Position numbers and translations under genes: made by a program
Assembly (NCBI RefSeq): GCF_001854225.1
Contig: NZ_CP015208.1
Span: 682,001-746,000 of the forward strand
Length of the DNA stretch: 64,000 nt
DNA from: Candidatus Rhodoluna planktonica
GTDB taxonomy: Bacteria; Actinomycetota; Actinomycetes; Actinomycetales; Microbacteriaceae
Reading direction: 5' to 3'
The notes under the pieces: model-generated
What the model was told of the DNA's origin: nothing
Database searches by the model: none
The model's input: only the letters and a program-made list of their open reading frames with translations
Part shown: positions 1-9,380 of the stretch, one piece after another
Layout of the letters: every line of letters starts with the position of its first letter
How positions within the stretch are numbered: the first letter of the stretch is position 1

Positions 1-457
1 GGCGATGATTCGCTCGAAGGGTGAAGCTGGAACCGGTGATGTTTCTGAAGCCATGAAGCACATTCGCACCATCGGCGGAGAAATTCGCGCTTTGTCCTCG
101 AAGAGCGAAGATGAGCTATACGTTGCTGCCAAAGAACTTCAGGCACCTTACGAGCTTGTTCGCGAAGTTGCTCAAGCGGGAAAGTTGCCAGTGGTTATGT
201 TTGTTGCGGGTGGCGTAGCCACTCCAGCCGATGCGGCACTTATGATGCAGCTGGGCGCTGACGGCGTCTTTGTTGGGTCAGGAATTTTTAAGTCTGGAGA
301 CCCGGTTGCGCGAGCGAAGGCTATAGTCAAGGCGACAACTTTCTACAACGACCCAGACGTGCTAGCGAATGTTTCTCGAGGTTTGGGAGAAGCAATGGTT
401 GGAATCAACGTCTCTGATCTTCCTGCTCCTCACCGTTTGGCCGAACGCGGCTGGTAA
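1..457 (+). CDS. pdxS: Pyridoxal 5'-phosphate synthase, PdxS subunit (5' truncated)
   Basis: C-terminal half (about 151 residues) of the lyase subunit that makes pyridoxal 5'-phosphate from ribose 5-phosphate, glyceraldehyde 3-phosphate and ammonia. The reading frame is open from base 2, so the true start lies upstream of the window. Visible signatures are the [11 protein letters not shown] loop, which holds the family's conserved substrate-binding lysine, and the phosphate-binding [14 protein letters not shown]...[12 protein letters not shown] segment of the TIM barrel. It ends with TAA directly followed by the pdxT ATG (no gap), so the two subunits of the complex are translated from one message. 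Confidence 0.97.
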   Translation, partial: AMIRSKGEAGTGDVSEAMKHIRTIGGEIRALSSKSEDELYVAAKELQAPYELVREVAQAGKLPVVMFVAGGVATPADAALMMQLGADGVFVGSGIFKSGDPVARAKAIVKATTFYNDPDVLANVSRGLGEAMVGINVSDLPAPHRLAERGW

Positions 458-1057
458 ATGTCTCTCAGAATTGGAGTCCTGGCGTTACAGGGGGACTTTC
501 GCGAGCATTTGCAGATCCTAAATTCAATTGGAATTGATGCCGTTGAGGTAAAAACACAATCCCAATTAGAGAGTGTCACGGGTTTAGTAATCCCAGGTGG
601 AGAGTCGACAACCATTCAAAAGTTGGCGGAGAACTTCGGCCTGTTTGAACCGCTAAGGCGAGCAATTCTCGCCGGATTACCTGTCTTTGGAACATGTGCG
701 GGACTGATTATGCTGGCCGACCGAATATCGGGCGGTACAGCAAATCAGAGAGGCTTCGGTGGCCTAGACATTGAGGTTCGGCGAAACGCGTTCGGCCATC
801 AAGTTGATAGTTTTGAGGTTGATTTGGATTTCAAGGGTATCGACGGTCTTGTTCACGCCACTTTCATCCGTGCCCCCATTGTTGTGTCAACCGGCCCAGA
901 AGTCGAGGTATTGGCCTCTTTGTCGGATGGCCGAGTAGTTGCTGTGAAGCACAAAAACCTGCTCGGGATTTCATTTCACCCTGAGATTTCAGGGGAGTCT
1001 CGAATTCATAAGTATTTCGTTCAAATGGTTGAACAGAATGAAACTAAACTTTCGTAG
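458..1057 (+). CDS. pdxT: Pyridoxal 5'-phosphate synthase glutaminase subunit PdxT
   Basis: Class I glutamine amidotransferase (199 aa) that hydrolyses glutamine and channels ammonia to PdxS. Catalytic features are visible: PGGEST at residues 46-51, the nucleophile Cys80 in FGTCAGLI, and the His-Glu pair in the C-terminal SFHPEISGE segment. Length is normal for the family. The ATG abuts the pdxS stop codon. It is followed by a 22 nt gap carrying a GGGAG Shine-Dalgarno for yebC, so pdxST-yebC are probably cotranscribed. Confidence 0.97.
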   Translation: MSLRIGVLALQGDFREHLQILNSIGIDAVEVKTQSQLESVTGLVIPGGESTTIQKLAENFGLFEPLRRAILAGLPVFGTCAGLIMLADRISGGTANQRGFGGLDIEVRRNAFGHQVDSFEVDLDFKGIDGLVHATFIRAPIVVSTGPEVEVLASLSDGRVVAVKHKNLLGISFHPEISGESRIHKYFVQMVEQNETKLS

Positions 1058-1079
1058 TTAGCAAAACTCAGGGAGAAAC

Positions 1080-1841
1080 ATGTCCGGCCACTCCAAATGG
1101 GCAACGACCAAACACAAAAAAGCAGCGATCGACGCTAAACGCGCGAAGCTTTTTGCGAAACTAATTAAGAACATTGAAGTTGCAGCTCGTTTGGGCGGCC
1201 CCGATGTTGACGGAAACCCTACTCTTTACGATGCTGTCCAAAAGGGACGAAAGAGCTCTCTTCCAAACGACAACATTGAACGCGCAATAAAACGCGGTGC
1301 CGGTGTTGGCGGCGACGCAATCGAATACATGAACATCATGTACGAGGGCTATGGACCAAACGGCGTTGCCGTGATGATCGAATGTCTGACCGACAACAAG
1401 AACCGTGCAGCCGCTGAAGTTCGTTTGGCTGTGGGCAAGAATCACGGTTCGATGGCTGATCCTGGTTCGGTCTCATACCAATTCAGCCGCAAAGGCATCA
1501 TCGTGGTACCAAAAGACGGCGCGGCGAATGAAGATTCGATTCTTGAGGCTGTCCTCGAAGTCGGCATCGAAGACATCGAAGACAGAGGCGAGTCATTCGT
1601 GCTCACCACCGATCCGAGTTCAATGGTTGCTGTACGAACAGCGTTGCAGGCCGCCGGAATTGACTACGAATCTGCTGACGTCGAGTTTGTTTCGGCTATG
1701 CCGGTTCAAGTAGATGCGGCTACGGCTCGTAAGGTGATTCAACTAATCGATGCTCTAGAAGATCTCGATGACGTGCAGAATGTCTATTCGAACTTCGACA
1801 TTACTGCCGATGTTCTTGCCGAATTGGAAGCCGACGACTAA
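1080..1841 (+). CDS. yebC: YebC/TACO1-family translation or transcription regulator
   Basis: Full-length YebC family protein (253 aa) with the characteristic N-terminus [16 protein letters not shown] and the conserved RGAG and MYEGYGP...VMIECLTDN stretches. The family is described as DNA-binding regulators and, more recently, as factors that relieve ribosome stalling on proline-rich sequences; which role applies here cannot be told from sequence. GGGAGA lies about 4 nt before the ATG. It sits directly upstream of ruvC, a very common bacterial neighbourhood, and its TAA stop is followed immediately by the ruvC TTG start. Confidence 0.95.
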   Translation: MSGHSKWATTKHKKAAIDAKRAKLFAKLIKNIEVAARLGGPDVDGNPTLYDAVQKGRKSSLPNDNIERAIKRGAGVGGDAIEYMNIMYEGYGPNGVAVMIECLTDNKNRAAAEVRLAVGKNHGSMADPGSVSYQFSRKGIIVVPKDGAANEDSILEAVLEVGIEDIEDRGESFVLTTDPSSMVAVRTALQAAGIDYESADVEFVSAMPVQVDAATARKVIQLIDALEDLDDVQNVYSNFDITADVLAELEADD

Positions 1842-2378
1842 TTGCTGGTACTAGGGATTGACCCTGGTCTAACTCGCTGCGGAGTTGGCATTATTTCTGC
1901 GACCAAATCCAAACGATCGCTAATCGCGGTTGAGACCATTCGAAGTTCGCCCGAACTTTCGATTGAAGCCCGTTTATTAGCAATTGGTTCTGCAATAGAC
2001 GCTCTTATCGAGCATCATGAGCCAGAACTGGTTGCTGTTGAACGGGTTTTCGCACAACATAACCTTCGTTCGGTTACTGGAACAGCGCAGGTGTCTGGTT
2101 TGGCACTTTTCCAAGCAGCACGTAGAGGCATTCCCGTTTCTTACTACACGCCAAGCGAAGTCAAGGCGGCGGTTACCGGAAACGGACGAGCGGACAAAGC
2201 TCAGGTTGGCTTCATGGTTAAGAGTCTTTTAGGTCTCGACGAAATACCCAAACCCGCCGATGCAGCAGACAGCTTGGCAATCGCACTCTGTGCTGTACTA
2301 AGACCGCAACAGACAAGCAACTCAGAGACTGCTGCGCAACGAGTGTGGCGAAATGCTGCGCGTGCTGCCGCCAAATAG
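1842..2378 (+). CDS. ruvC: Holliday junction endonuclease RuvC
   Basis: Resolvase that cuts Holliday junctions symmetrically in concert with RuvAB. The four acidic catalytic residues of the RNase H-like fold are present: Asp7 in GIDPGLTRCG, Glu67 in VAVERVF, and Asp140/Asp143 in KPADAADSLAIALC. Length 178 aa is typical. The start is TTG at 1842, the first codon after the yebC stop; it places IDPG at the family's usual position, and no ATG or GTG nearby does so. The lack of a gap suggests translational coupling with yebC. Confidence 0.96.
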   Translation: MLVLGIDPGLTRCGVGIISATKSKRSLIAVETIRSSPELSIEARLLAIGSAIDALIEHHEPELVAVERVFAQHNLRSVTGTAQVSGLALFQAARRGIPVSYYTPSEVKAAVTGNGRADKAQVGFMVKSLLGLDEIPKPADAADSLAIALCAVLRPQQTSNSETAAQRVWRNAARAAAK

Positions 2379-2402
2379 CAATCTCCGAGGTAACCTAAAG
2401 CG

Positions 2403-2972
2403 ATGATTGCCTCGGTATCCGGAAGCGTCCAATCGATTGGAAAGTCTGCAGTTGTTGTGCGTGCTGGAAATTTTGGCGTATCGGTATTAGCAACCGCTAC
2501 CACGCTGCGATCATTGCGAATCGGCCAAGAAGTCGAATTACTGACTTCACTGCAAGTCAGAGAAGATTCCTTGACTCTGTATGGCTTCAGCGACGATGGT
2601 CAACTATCAACCTTTGAACTATTGCTAACTGTTTCTGGAATTGGCCCGAAGGTTGCCCTTTCTATAATTGACAGCCTTACCCCGGCACAGATTGCTAACG
2701 CTATTCAGCAGGATGATGACTCGGTGTTTCGATCTGTGAGCGGTGTAGGTCCAAAGACTGCGAAGCTGATCATCCTTGCACTGTCTGGAAAAGTTACCCA
2801 GGTTTCGTCAAGCAAAGAACCAAGTAACCAAGAAAACGACCTCGTCGAGGCCATCGCCAATTTGGGGTGGCCGTCTGCAAAGATACGAGATGCAATTTCG
2901 CAGGGCGACATTTCGAAACTTACCCCGGCAGAAGCAATTAGAGAGATTCTGCGAAGGCTCGCGGCTAAATGA
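2403..2972 (+). CDS. ruvA: Holliday junction branch migration protein RuvA
   Basis: DNA-binding subunit of the RuvAB branch-migration motor (189 aa). The N-terminal OB-fold runs over roughly residues 1-62. Two helix-hairpin-helix motifs follow at about 78-88 (SGIGPKVALSI) and 113-123 (SGVGPKTAKLI). A variable linker and a C-terminal domain that contacts RuvB complete the protein. The stop codon overlaps the ruvB start (ATGA, 4 nt). It follows ruvC by 24 nt, giving the standard actinobacterial ruvC-ruvA-ruvB operon. Confidence 0.96.
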   Translation: MIASVSGSVQSIGKSAVVVRAGNFGVSVLATATTLRSLRIGQEVELLTSLQVREDSLTLYGFSDDGQLSTFELLLTVSGIGPKVALSIIDSLTPAQIANAIQQDDDSVFRSVSGVGPKTAKLIILALSGKVTQVSSSKEPSNQENDLVEAIANLGWPSAKIRDAISQGDISKLTPAEAIREILRRLAAK

Positions 2973-3943
2973 TAGAAGACCAGACAGCAGATTCCGAGTT
3001 TGTGGGAGAGAACGCACTGCGCCCGCAAAGTTTGACTGAGTTTATTGGCCAAGAGGTCGTTCGCGAACAGTTGATCACGGTGCTTTCGGCGGCGCAGGCT
3101 CAACAGCGGGCCGCCGATCACATCCTCTTCTCCGGGCCACCTGGATTAGGTAAAACGACGTTGGCCATGATTGTGGCAAACGAAACCGGTGCGAGATTGC
3201 GCATCACTAGTGGGCCGTCTATCCAGCACGGTGGTGACATGGCTGCAATTTTGGCTTCGCTTGCTGAGGGTGAGGTGCTTTTCATTGATGAAATCCATCG
3301 CCTGTCTCGGCCGGTTGAGGAAATGCTTTATCTGGCCATGGAAGACAGACGGATCGACATCGTTATTGGCAAGGGTCCGGGGGCTACCGCGGTCCCGCTT
3401 GAGTTGCCACCTTTTACGCTCGTCGGTGCCACAACCAAGAGCGGGGCATTACCAGCTCCGTTACGTGATCGTTTTGGGTTTACCGCTCACATGGATTTCT
3501 ACGACGAATCTGAATTGGCTCAGATTATTAGGCAATCTGCAATGCGACTTTCGGTTGCTATCGATGATGCCGCGGTCGAATTGATTGCGAAACGAGGTCG
3601 CGGCACACCACGAGTAGCGAATCGTTTGTTAGCCAGAGCGCGAGATTTAGCGGTTGTCGAAAAGGCAGGCAAAATTGGGCTCGACTCAGCCGAACGGGCT
3701 ATGAAACTGTTCGGAATAGATGCATTGGGGCTAGACCGCATGGATCTTCTGGTGTTGAACACGCTCTCTTCACTGCTGCCAGGCCAAGCGATGGGCCTCA
3801 AAACTCTGGCAAACCAGATTGGCGAAAGCTCAGAGACAGTGGAAGATGCGATTGAGCCCTATCTTTTGCGTTGTGGATTGATCATACGCAGTAGCCGCGG
3901 TCGACAATTGTCTGATTTGGGTCGCCAGCATCTCGGACTATAA
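2969..3943 (+). CDS. ruvB: Holliday junction branch migration ATPase RuvB
   Basis: AAA+ ring ATPase (324 aa) that drives branch migration. Walker A GPPGLGKT is at residues 56-63 and Walker B VLFIDEIH at about 103-110. The sensor 1 GATTKSG and arginine-finger region LPAPLRDRFG follow, then the C-terminal winged-helix domain. The start overlaps ruvA by 4 nt. A short hairpin with a T-run follows about 25 nt after the stop, which may end the ruv transcript. Confidence 0.97.
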   Translation: MIEDQTADSEFVGENALRPQSLTEFIGQEVVREQLITVLSAAQAQQRAADHILFSGPPGLGKTTLAMIVANETGARLRITSGPSIQHGGDMAAILASLAEGEVLFIDEIHRLSRPVEEMLYLAMEDRRIDIVIGKGPGATAVPLELPPFTLVGATTKSGALPAPLRDRFGFTAHMDFYDESELAQIIRQSAMRLSVAIDDAAVELIAKRGRGTPRVANRLLARARDLAVVEKAGKIGLDSAERAMKLFGIDALGLDRMDLLVLNTLSSLLPGQAMGLKTLANQIGESSETVEDAIEPYLLRCGLIIRSSRGRQLSDLGRQHLGL

Positions 3944-3955
3944 GCCGATAAGCCC

Positions 3956-3990
3956 TATAATTTTGGTAACGCCGTTATTGGCGTTTTTAT
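3956..3990 (+). terminator. TATAAT box and T-tailed hairpin between ruvB and yajC
   Basis: The ruvB-yajC gap holds a perfect TATAAT at 3956-3961. It is followed by the hairpin AACGCC/GGCGTT (3968-3973 with 3980-3985, 6-nt loop) and a T5 run. The hairpin can be read as the ruv intrinsic terminator. If TATAAT is a real -10 box, the hairpin would instead begin at the yajC transcript's 5' end. No convincing -35 hexamer is visible, so both readings stay open. Confidence 0.45.
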
Positions 3991-4011
3991 TTGTCTCACG
4001 ATGGGGAACCA

Positions 4012-4395
4012 ATGAACAGCCAAGACCTTTTTCTGCTTGTAGCCCTAGGCTTCTTGATCTTTATGATGGTGTGGTCGAGCCGCAAGCGTAAAAAGCAAGC
4101 CGCAGAACTTGAGCAGAAGCTCTCGGTTGGCGCTACCGTCATGCTGCACTCGGGCATCATCGGAAACATCACTGAGCTTCAGGATGTTCGCGCTGTCATT
4201 GAGACCACTCCCGGCGTGAAGTTGACAGTCGTTAAGCAGGCGATTCGCTCAGTTGAGTCAAACCCATTGATTTTTGGCACTGCCAAGGCTGAGAGTAAAC
4301 CCGCTGCAAAAACCGCAAGCAAGAAGCCAGTCGCAAAGTCGACCGCTAAAAGTTCAGCCAAGGCAGCGACAAAGCCGAGTACAAAGAAGGCCTAA
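4012..4395 (+). CDS. yajC: Preprotein translocase accessory subunit YajC
   Basis: Small single-pass membrane protein (127 aa) associated with SecDF. A transmembrane helix lies at about residues 5-21 (DLFLLVALGFLIFMMVW), followed by a basic SSRKRKKQ stretch and the conserved YajC core with LHSGIIGNI. A long Lys/Ala/Ser-rich tail covers roughly the last 35 residues. I chose ATG at 4012 over an in-frame TTG at 3991 because it directly precedes the hydrophobic helix, has GGGGA just upstream, and the TTG lies against the hairpin. secD begins 2 nt after the stop. Confidence 0.92.
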   Translation: MNSQDLFLLVALGFLIFMMVWSSRKRKKQAAELEQKLSVGATVMLHSGIIGNITELQDVRAVIETTPGVKLTVVKQAIRSVESNPLIFGTAKAESKPAAKTASKKPVAKSTAKSSAKAATKPSTKKA

Positions 4396-4397
4396 TC

Positions 4398-6062
4398 GTG
4401 GCAGATTATTCAGCAACTAAAAAAGCTCGCAAAAGCCTCGGTTGGTTGGCACTAATCGCCGGTACTATTGCCACCATTCTCGGTGTTGCCTCATTCTCCA
4501 GTGGAGCAAATCTCTTTGTCCCGAAGCTCGCGCTAGACCTTTCTGGTGGAACTCAAATCATCCTGGCTCCGACTCTGGCCGAGGGCCAGCAGGTCAGCGA
4601 AGAGCAACTTGCCCAGGCCGTTAGCATCATTCGTCAACGAGTCGATGCAACCGGCGTCAGCGAAGCCCAAATCCTAACTCGCGGAGCAAGCAACATCGAA
4701 GTTTCGATTCCTGGTGCACCAGATGAAAACACTCTTCAACTAATTCGCTCTTCAGCAAAACTTGACTTCCGACCAGTTTTGATAGCCAGCGCCGGTACCT
4801 CCGCTGCTGTTGGGGGAACAACGGCTGCAACTCCTAGCGCTTCTCCGACCGACGGTTCAGACCCTAACTGGGTTACTCCAGAATTACAGGCCCAATTTGA
4901 CGCTCTAGACTGCGCAACAGATTTCCGTAAACCAGGTCAAATTGACGATCCGACGGCTCCAATGATCACCTGTGACGTGGATGGCTTTGGCAAGTACATC
5001 CTTGGTCCAGTCGAGGTCGACGGCGCAACAATCAGTGACGCATTTGCCGGCACACAGACCACATCCACTGGTGCAACCACTAACACTTGGGCAGTAAACC
5101 TCGAGTTCAACGAGGAGGGAACTAAGAAATTTGCCGCTGTAACCGAGCGCTTGTTCCCTCTGGAGAGCCCTCGCAACCAGTTTGCGATCACGCTCGATGG
5201 TTACGTCATCACAGCACCTTCAACCAATGCCGTTATTTCCAACGGTAAGGCGGAAATCACTGGCTCTTTCACCAAAGATTCATCTAAGGCTTTGGCTGAC
5301 CAACTAAAGTACGGTTCTTTGCCGATCGGTTTTGAGGTTCAAAGCCAGGAGAACATTTCGGCAACACTGGGCTCATCGCAGCTTCAGGGCGGTCTACTCG
5401 CTGGCCTAATCGGTTTGTTACTGGTGGTCGTCTACAGCATCTTCCAATACCGCGGATTAGCCATGGTGACAATCGGTTCACTGCTTGCTGCCGGACTACT
5501 GGTTTACCTAGCCATTTCATTCCTGAGTTGGCGTCAAGACTACCGACTCTCGCTAGCAGGTGTTGCTGGCCTAATCGTTGCAATCGGTATCACCGCCGAC
5601 TCGTTCATCGTTTACTTTGAACGCGTTCGAGACGAACTCCGCGAAGGAAAGAGTCTTGCTCAAGCTGTTGAACAAGGCTGGAAACGTGCCGTCCGAACCA
5701 TCTTGGTTTCGGGTCTGGTTAGCCTGCTCGCTGCAGTGGTGCTCTACTTGCTGACTGTCGGAAACGTTAGAGGCTTCGCTTTCACACTTGGTCTAACTAC
5801 GCTAATTGACCTCTTGATTGCGGTTATGTTTACCCATCCTGTTCTACAGCTGCTAAGTAGAACCGCGTTCTTCAATTCTGGACACAAGTGGTCTGGCCTA
5901 GATCCGCGTGCCCTGGGTGCGTTGCACTACACCGGTCGCGGCTCATTCGTCGTAGCCGAGAAGGCAACCAAAGCAGCAACTCTGAAATCTTCCAAAGAAG
6001 CGGTCAAACGCCAAACTATTGCTGAACGCAAAGCCGCTGCTGCCGCTAAGGAGAACAACTAA
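4398..6062 (+). CDS. secD: Protein translocase subunit SecD
   Basis: RND-family partner of SecYEG that uses the proton-motive force to pull exported proteins across the membrane (554 aa). The first transmembrane helix lies near residues 15-38. The DLSGGTQIIL motif marks the start of the periplasm-side P1 region, and a Ser/Thr/Ala-rich low-complexity insertion (around residues 130-155) interrupts it. Five helices in the C-terminal third contain the IGITADSFIVYFERVRDE signature. The GTG start is 2 nt after yajC. The tail is Lys/Ala-rich and probably cytoplasmic. Confidence 0.96.
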   Translation: MADYSATKKARKSLGWLALIAGTIATILGVASFSSGANLFVPKLALDLSGGTQIILAPTLAEGQQVSEEQLAQAVSIIRQRVDATGVSEAQILTRGASNIEVSIPGAPDENTLQLIRSSAKLDFRPVLIASAGTSAAVGGTTAATPSASPTDGSDPNWVTPELQAQFDALDCATDFRKPGQIDDPTAPMITCDVDGFGKYILGPVEVDGATISDAFAGTQTTSTGATTNTWAVNLEFNEEGTKKFAAVTERLFPLESPRNQFAITLDGYVITAPSTNAVISNGKAEITGSFTKDSSKALADQLKYGSLPIGFEVQSQENISATLGSSQLQGGLLAGLIGLLLVVVYSIFQYRGLAMVTIGSLLAAGLLVYLAISFLSWRQDYRLSLAGVAGLIVAIGITADSFIVYFERVRDELREGKSLAQAVEQGWKRAVRTILVSGLVSLLAAVVLYLLTVGNVRGFAFTLGLTTLIDLLIAVMFTHPVLQLLSRTAFFNSGHKWSGLDPRALGALHYTGRGSFVVAEKATKAATLKSSKEAVKRQTIAERKAAAAAKENN

Positions 6063-6064
6063 AA

Positions 6065-7018
6065 ATGTCTAAGTTCAGTGACTTTGGAAATGATCTCTAC
6101 ACCGGAAAACGGTCGATTAACTTCGTCGGCCGCCGCAAATACTGGTACGCGATTGCCGCGGTAATGATTGCGCTTTCTGCAATCTTGCCAATTGCCCGCG
6201 GTGGCTTCAACTTTGGTATCGAATTCCGCGGCGGAAGTGAATTTCGCATTACCGACGTAGCTGGTTCATCATCTGATCTTGCTCGCGATGCGGTTTTGAA
6301 AATTGACGCAGAACTTGACCCGGTAATCACAACCGTTGGCAATGACCTCAGAATTCAGACTGAAAAACTTGAAGACCTCGAGGCCGAGGAAATTCGAGTT
6401 GCTCTCGCAGATGCCTACCAACTTGAATCCGAAGCGGTATCTTCTTCGTTCATCGGCGCCAACTGGGGAGCAGACGTTACCTCAAAGGCGATTAATGGTC
6501 TAGTCGTTTTCGTTGCTTTAGCGGCAATTTTGATGGCTTTATACTTCCGCACCCTCAAAATGTCGATAGCTGCGGTTATTGCTCTACTACACGACCTCAT
6601 CATCACCGCTGGGGTATACGGCGCAACCGGCTTCGAAGTAACACCTGCAGCAGTGATCGGTTTCCTAACAATTCTTGGCTACTCGCTTTATGACACAGTT
6701 GTGGTCTTCGACAAGATTCGCGAAAATACCCTCGAGGTTGAGCACAGTGAGACAACTACATTTGCTGAGCAGGTCAACTACGCCATAAACCAGACACTGG
6801 TTCGATCGATTAACACATCCGTAGTCGCGGTTCTGCCAGTTGCATCGATTTTGTTCATTGGGTCGACTTTGCTGGGTGCTGGAACACTAAAAGACATTGC
6901 GCTGGCATTGTTCATCGGAATTATCGTGGGCACCTACTCAACGATTTTTATCGCCGCACCTCTTTACAGTCACCTTCGTGAGTCGGAAACTAAGTTCCAG
7001 AAGAAAGTCACGGCCTAG
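6065..7018 (+). CDS. secF: Protein translocase subunit SecF
   Basis: Second half of the SecDF pump (317 aa). The FGIEFRGGSEFRI segment after the first helix is the SecF counterpart of the SecD signature. The family motif GYSLYDTVVVFDKIRENT sits in the membrane region with further helices on either side. AAGGAG lies upstream of the ATG and secD ends 2 nt before. In many actinobacteria apt lies between secF and relA; here relA follows after 21 nt with no apt. Confidence 0.96.
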   Translation: MSKFSDFGNDLYTGKRSINFVGRRKYWYAIAAVMIALSAILPIARGGFNFGIEFRGGSEFRITDVAGSSSDLARDAVLKIDAELDPVITTVGNDLRIQTEKLEDLEAEEIRVALADAYQLESEAVSSSFIGANWGADVTSKAINGLVVFVALAAILMALYFRTLKMSIAAVIALLHDLIITAGVYGATGFEVTPAAVIGFLTILGYSLYDTVVVFDKIRENTLEVEHSETTTFAEQVNYAINQTLVRSINTSVVAVLPVASILFIGSTLLGAGTLKDIALALFIGIIVGTYSTIFIAAPLYSHLRESETKFQKKVTA

Positions 7019-7039
7019 GCCCCAATCAGAGGATTTCAG

Positions 7040-9280
7040 ATGTCAGAGATAAATTCCACGGGGAGTATCTCTGCGCTGAGAACGAGGTTTCCACGGCTTT
7101 TCATAAAGTCAGGCCCTACCGATAAAGAATTGGCTGATGTTCTGCGCATCGCTAAGCTCAACCATCCGAAGGCAGACCTTTCAATTATTGAAAAGGCCTT
7201 CGAAGTTGCTGAGCGCGCACACCGCGGCCAAACCAGGAAGTCGGGCGAGCCGTACATCACCCATCCGGTCGCTGTTGCTCATATTCTTGCCGAATTGGGT
7301 ATCGGGCCGACAACGCTTGCTGCTGCTCTGCTACACGACACGGTTGAGGACACCGACTATTCCCTAAGTCAGCTTCGCAGCGACTTTGGCGAAGAGGTAG
7401 CCATGTTGGTTGACGGGGTCACCAAACTGGACAAAGTCAAATTCGGCGATCACGCACAGGCAGAAACCGTCCGAAAAATGGTTGTTGCAATGTCAAAGGA
7501 CATCCGTGTTTTGGTAATCAAGTTGGCTGACAGATTGCATAACGCTCGCACCTGGGGTTTTGTGCCCGAGGAATCAGCACGAAGAAAAGCTCAAGAAACA
7601 CTCGAGATTTATGCCCCTTTAGCTCACCGTCTCGGAATCAGCACCCTTAAGTCGGAGCTTGAAGACATTAGTTTTTCGGTGCTCTATCCAAAGGTTTACG
7701 AAGAGATTGTCAACCTAGTTACTCAGCGCAGCCCAAAGCGCGCCGAATACATTGAGGGCATTATTGCCGACATCGAGTCGGATTTACGAGAGAACCGAAT
7801 CAAGGGCAAGGTCGCCGGAAGACCTAAGCAGTACTACTCGATTTACCAGAAGATGGTCGTTCGCGGTCGCGAGTTTGACGACATTTATGACCTAGTCGGC
7901 ATCAGGGTTATTGTTCCAGAGGTACGCGATTGCTATGCCGTTCTTGGTTCAATTCACGCTCGATGGTCGCCGGTGCCAGGCCGATTCAAAGACTATATCG
8001 CAATGCCAAAGTTCAACCTGTATCAGTCACTGCACACCACGGTGATTGGCCCAGCGGGTCGACCAATCGAGATTCAAATCCGAACCGCTGACATGCATCA
8101 ACGAGCCGAATACGGTGTTGCCGCGCACTGGAAGTATAAAGAGCAGGTTGGCTCAAGTGAAAGCACCGAGGAAGATTTAGCTTGGTTGAAGCATCTTTCC
8201 GACTGGCAGGCCGAAACACAGGATCCTGGTGAGTTCCTAGATTCGCTACGCTTTGAAATCGGCGCAAAAGAGGTTTACGTATTCACGCCAAAAGGCAAGG
8301 TATTGGGCCTTGCCGGGGGAGCGACTCCGGTCGATTTCGCCTACGCAGTGCACACCGAAGTCGGTCACCGTACCATGGGGGCTAAAGTAAATGGTCGCCT
8401 GGTTCCACTTGAGACAAAGCTTCAGTCCGGAGACGTAGTCGAGATTTTTACCTCCAAGTCACCTGATGCGGGGCCAAGCCAAGACTGGCTAAACTTCGTC
8501 AAGTCACCTCGTGCGAGGGCGAAAATCAAACAGTGGTTTGCCACCGGACGCAAAGAAGTTGCAATTGATCAGGGCAAGGATTTGCTCGCCAAAGCGATGC
8601 GAAAGCAAAATCTGCCCCTGCAAAAGCTGATGAGTGCAGATGAATTAATTAAGCTTGCCGGCGAACTCAAGTACCCCGATGTTGAATCTCTCTACGCTGC
8701 TATCGGTGACAATCACGTATCTGCTCAGTCGATCGCTGAGAAACTGGCTAATAACGTTTCAGCAGAAGATGCTGAAGAACCGGAATTTGTACTCCCCAGC
8801 GCTCCCAGAAGTGCAAATCGAGTTCGATCCAATAATTCTGGGGTTTTAGTCAAGGGCGACTCTGATGTCATGGTCAAATTGGCCCGCTGCTGCACTCCGG
8901 TGCCGGGTGATCAGATTATGGGCTTTGTCACTCGAGGTTCTGGAGTTTCTGTGCACCGCACAGACTGCAAGAACGTAAACGAGCTAAGGATGCATCCCGA
9001 GCGCATGATGGATGTCTCTTGGGCACCTACCGGTAAATCTTTGTTCTTGGTGCAAATTCAAATTGAAGCATTAGACCGATCGGGTCTGCTCTCCGATGTG
9101 ACGCGAGTGCTTTCGGAGCACCACGTGAACATTCTCTCCGCTTCGGTATCGACCCGGTCAGACCGGGTCGCCCTCAGCCGTTTCGTGTTTGAAATGGGTG
9201 ATCCAGGAATGCTTGAACACCTGCTCAATGCAGTTCGCAGAATCGAAGCGGTTTACGACGTATATCGCGTCAGCAGCTAG
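7040..9280 (+). CDS. relA: Bifunctional (p)ppGpp synthetase/hydrolase, RelA/SpoT (Rel) family
   Basis: Long stringent-response enzyme (746 aa) that makes and degrades (p)ppGpp. The N-terminal hydrolase HD domain is intact (His99-Asp100 in LLHDTVEDTD). The synthetase domain contains RFKDYIAMPKFNLYQSLHT. A TGS domain follows at about residues 405-470, then a Cys-containing region (RCCTPVPGD...HRTDCKN) and a C-terminal ACT domain. Both catalytic halves appear complete, so it is probably the cell's main Rel enzyme. AGAGGA precedes the ATG by about 6 nt. Confidence 0.96.
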   Translation: MSEINSTGSISALRTRFPRLFIKSGPTDKELADVLRIAKLNHPKADLSIIEKAFEVAERAHRGQTRKSGEPYITHPVAVAHILAELGIGPTTLAAALLHDTVEDTDYSLSQLRSDFGEEVAMLVDGVTKLDKVKFGDHAQAETVRKMVVAMSKDIRVLVIKLADRLHNARTWGFVPEESARRKAQETLEIYAPLAHRLGISTLKSELEDISFSVLYPKVYEEIVNLVTQRSPKRAEYIEGIIADIESDLRENRIKGKVAGRPKQYYSIYQKMVVRGREFDDIYDLVGIRVIVPEVRDCYAVLGSIHARWSPVPGRFKDYIAMPKFNLYQSLHTTVIGPAGRPIEIQIRTADMHQRAEYGVAAHWKYKEQVGSSESTEEDLAWLKHLSDWQAETQDPGEFLDSLRFEIGAKEVYVFTPKGKVLGLAGGATPVDFAYAVHTEVGHRTMGAKVNGRLVPLETKLQSGDVVEIFTSKSPDAGPSQDWLNFVKSPRARAKIKQWFATGRKEVAIDQGKDLLAKAMRKQNLPLQKLMSADELIKLAGELKYPDVESLYAAIGDNHVSAQSIAEKLANNVSAEDAEEPEFVLPSAPRSANRVRSNNSGVLVKGDSDVMVKLARCCTPVPGDQIMGFVTRGSGVSVHRTDCKNVNELRMHPERMMDVSWAPTGKSLFLVQIQIEALDRSGLLSDVTRVLSEHHVNILSASVSTRSDRVALSRFVFEMGDPGMLEHLLNAVRRIEAVYDVYRVSS

Positions 9281-9380
9281 AGGCAATCATCAGAAACAAG
9301 CCGAGGCTACTATGAGGGTCACGCGCATCTTCATACGCAGGAGAGACTGAGACTCGAAGCGAGGCCAGGCAATAAGCGAC

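Noticed and set aside
9311-9349. 12-codon plus-strand frame starting ATGAGGGTCACG after relA, as a possible leader peptide
   Set aside because: No plus-strand gene follows it and there is no ribosome-binding site; the next gene is on the other strand.
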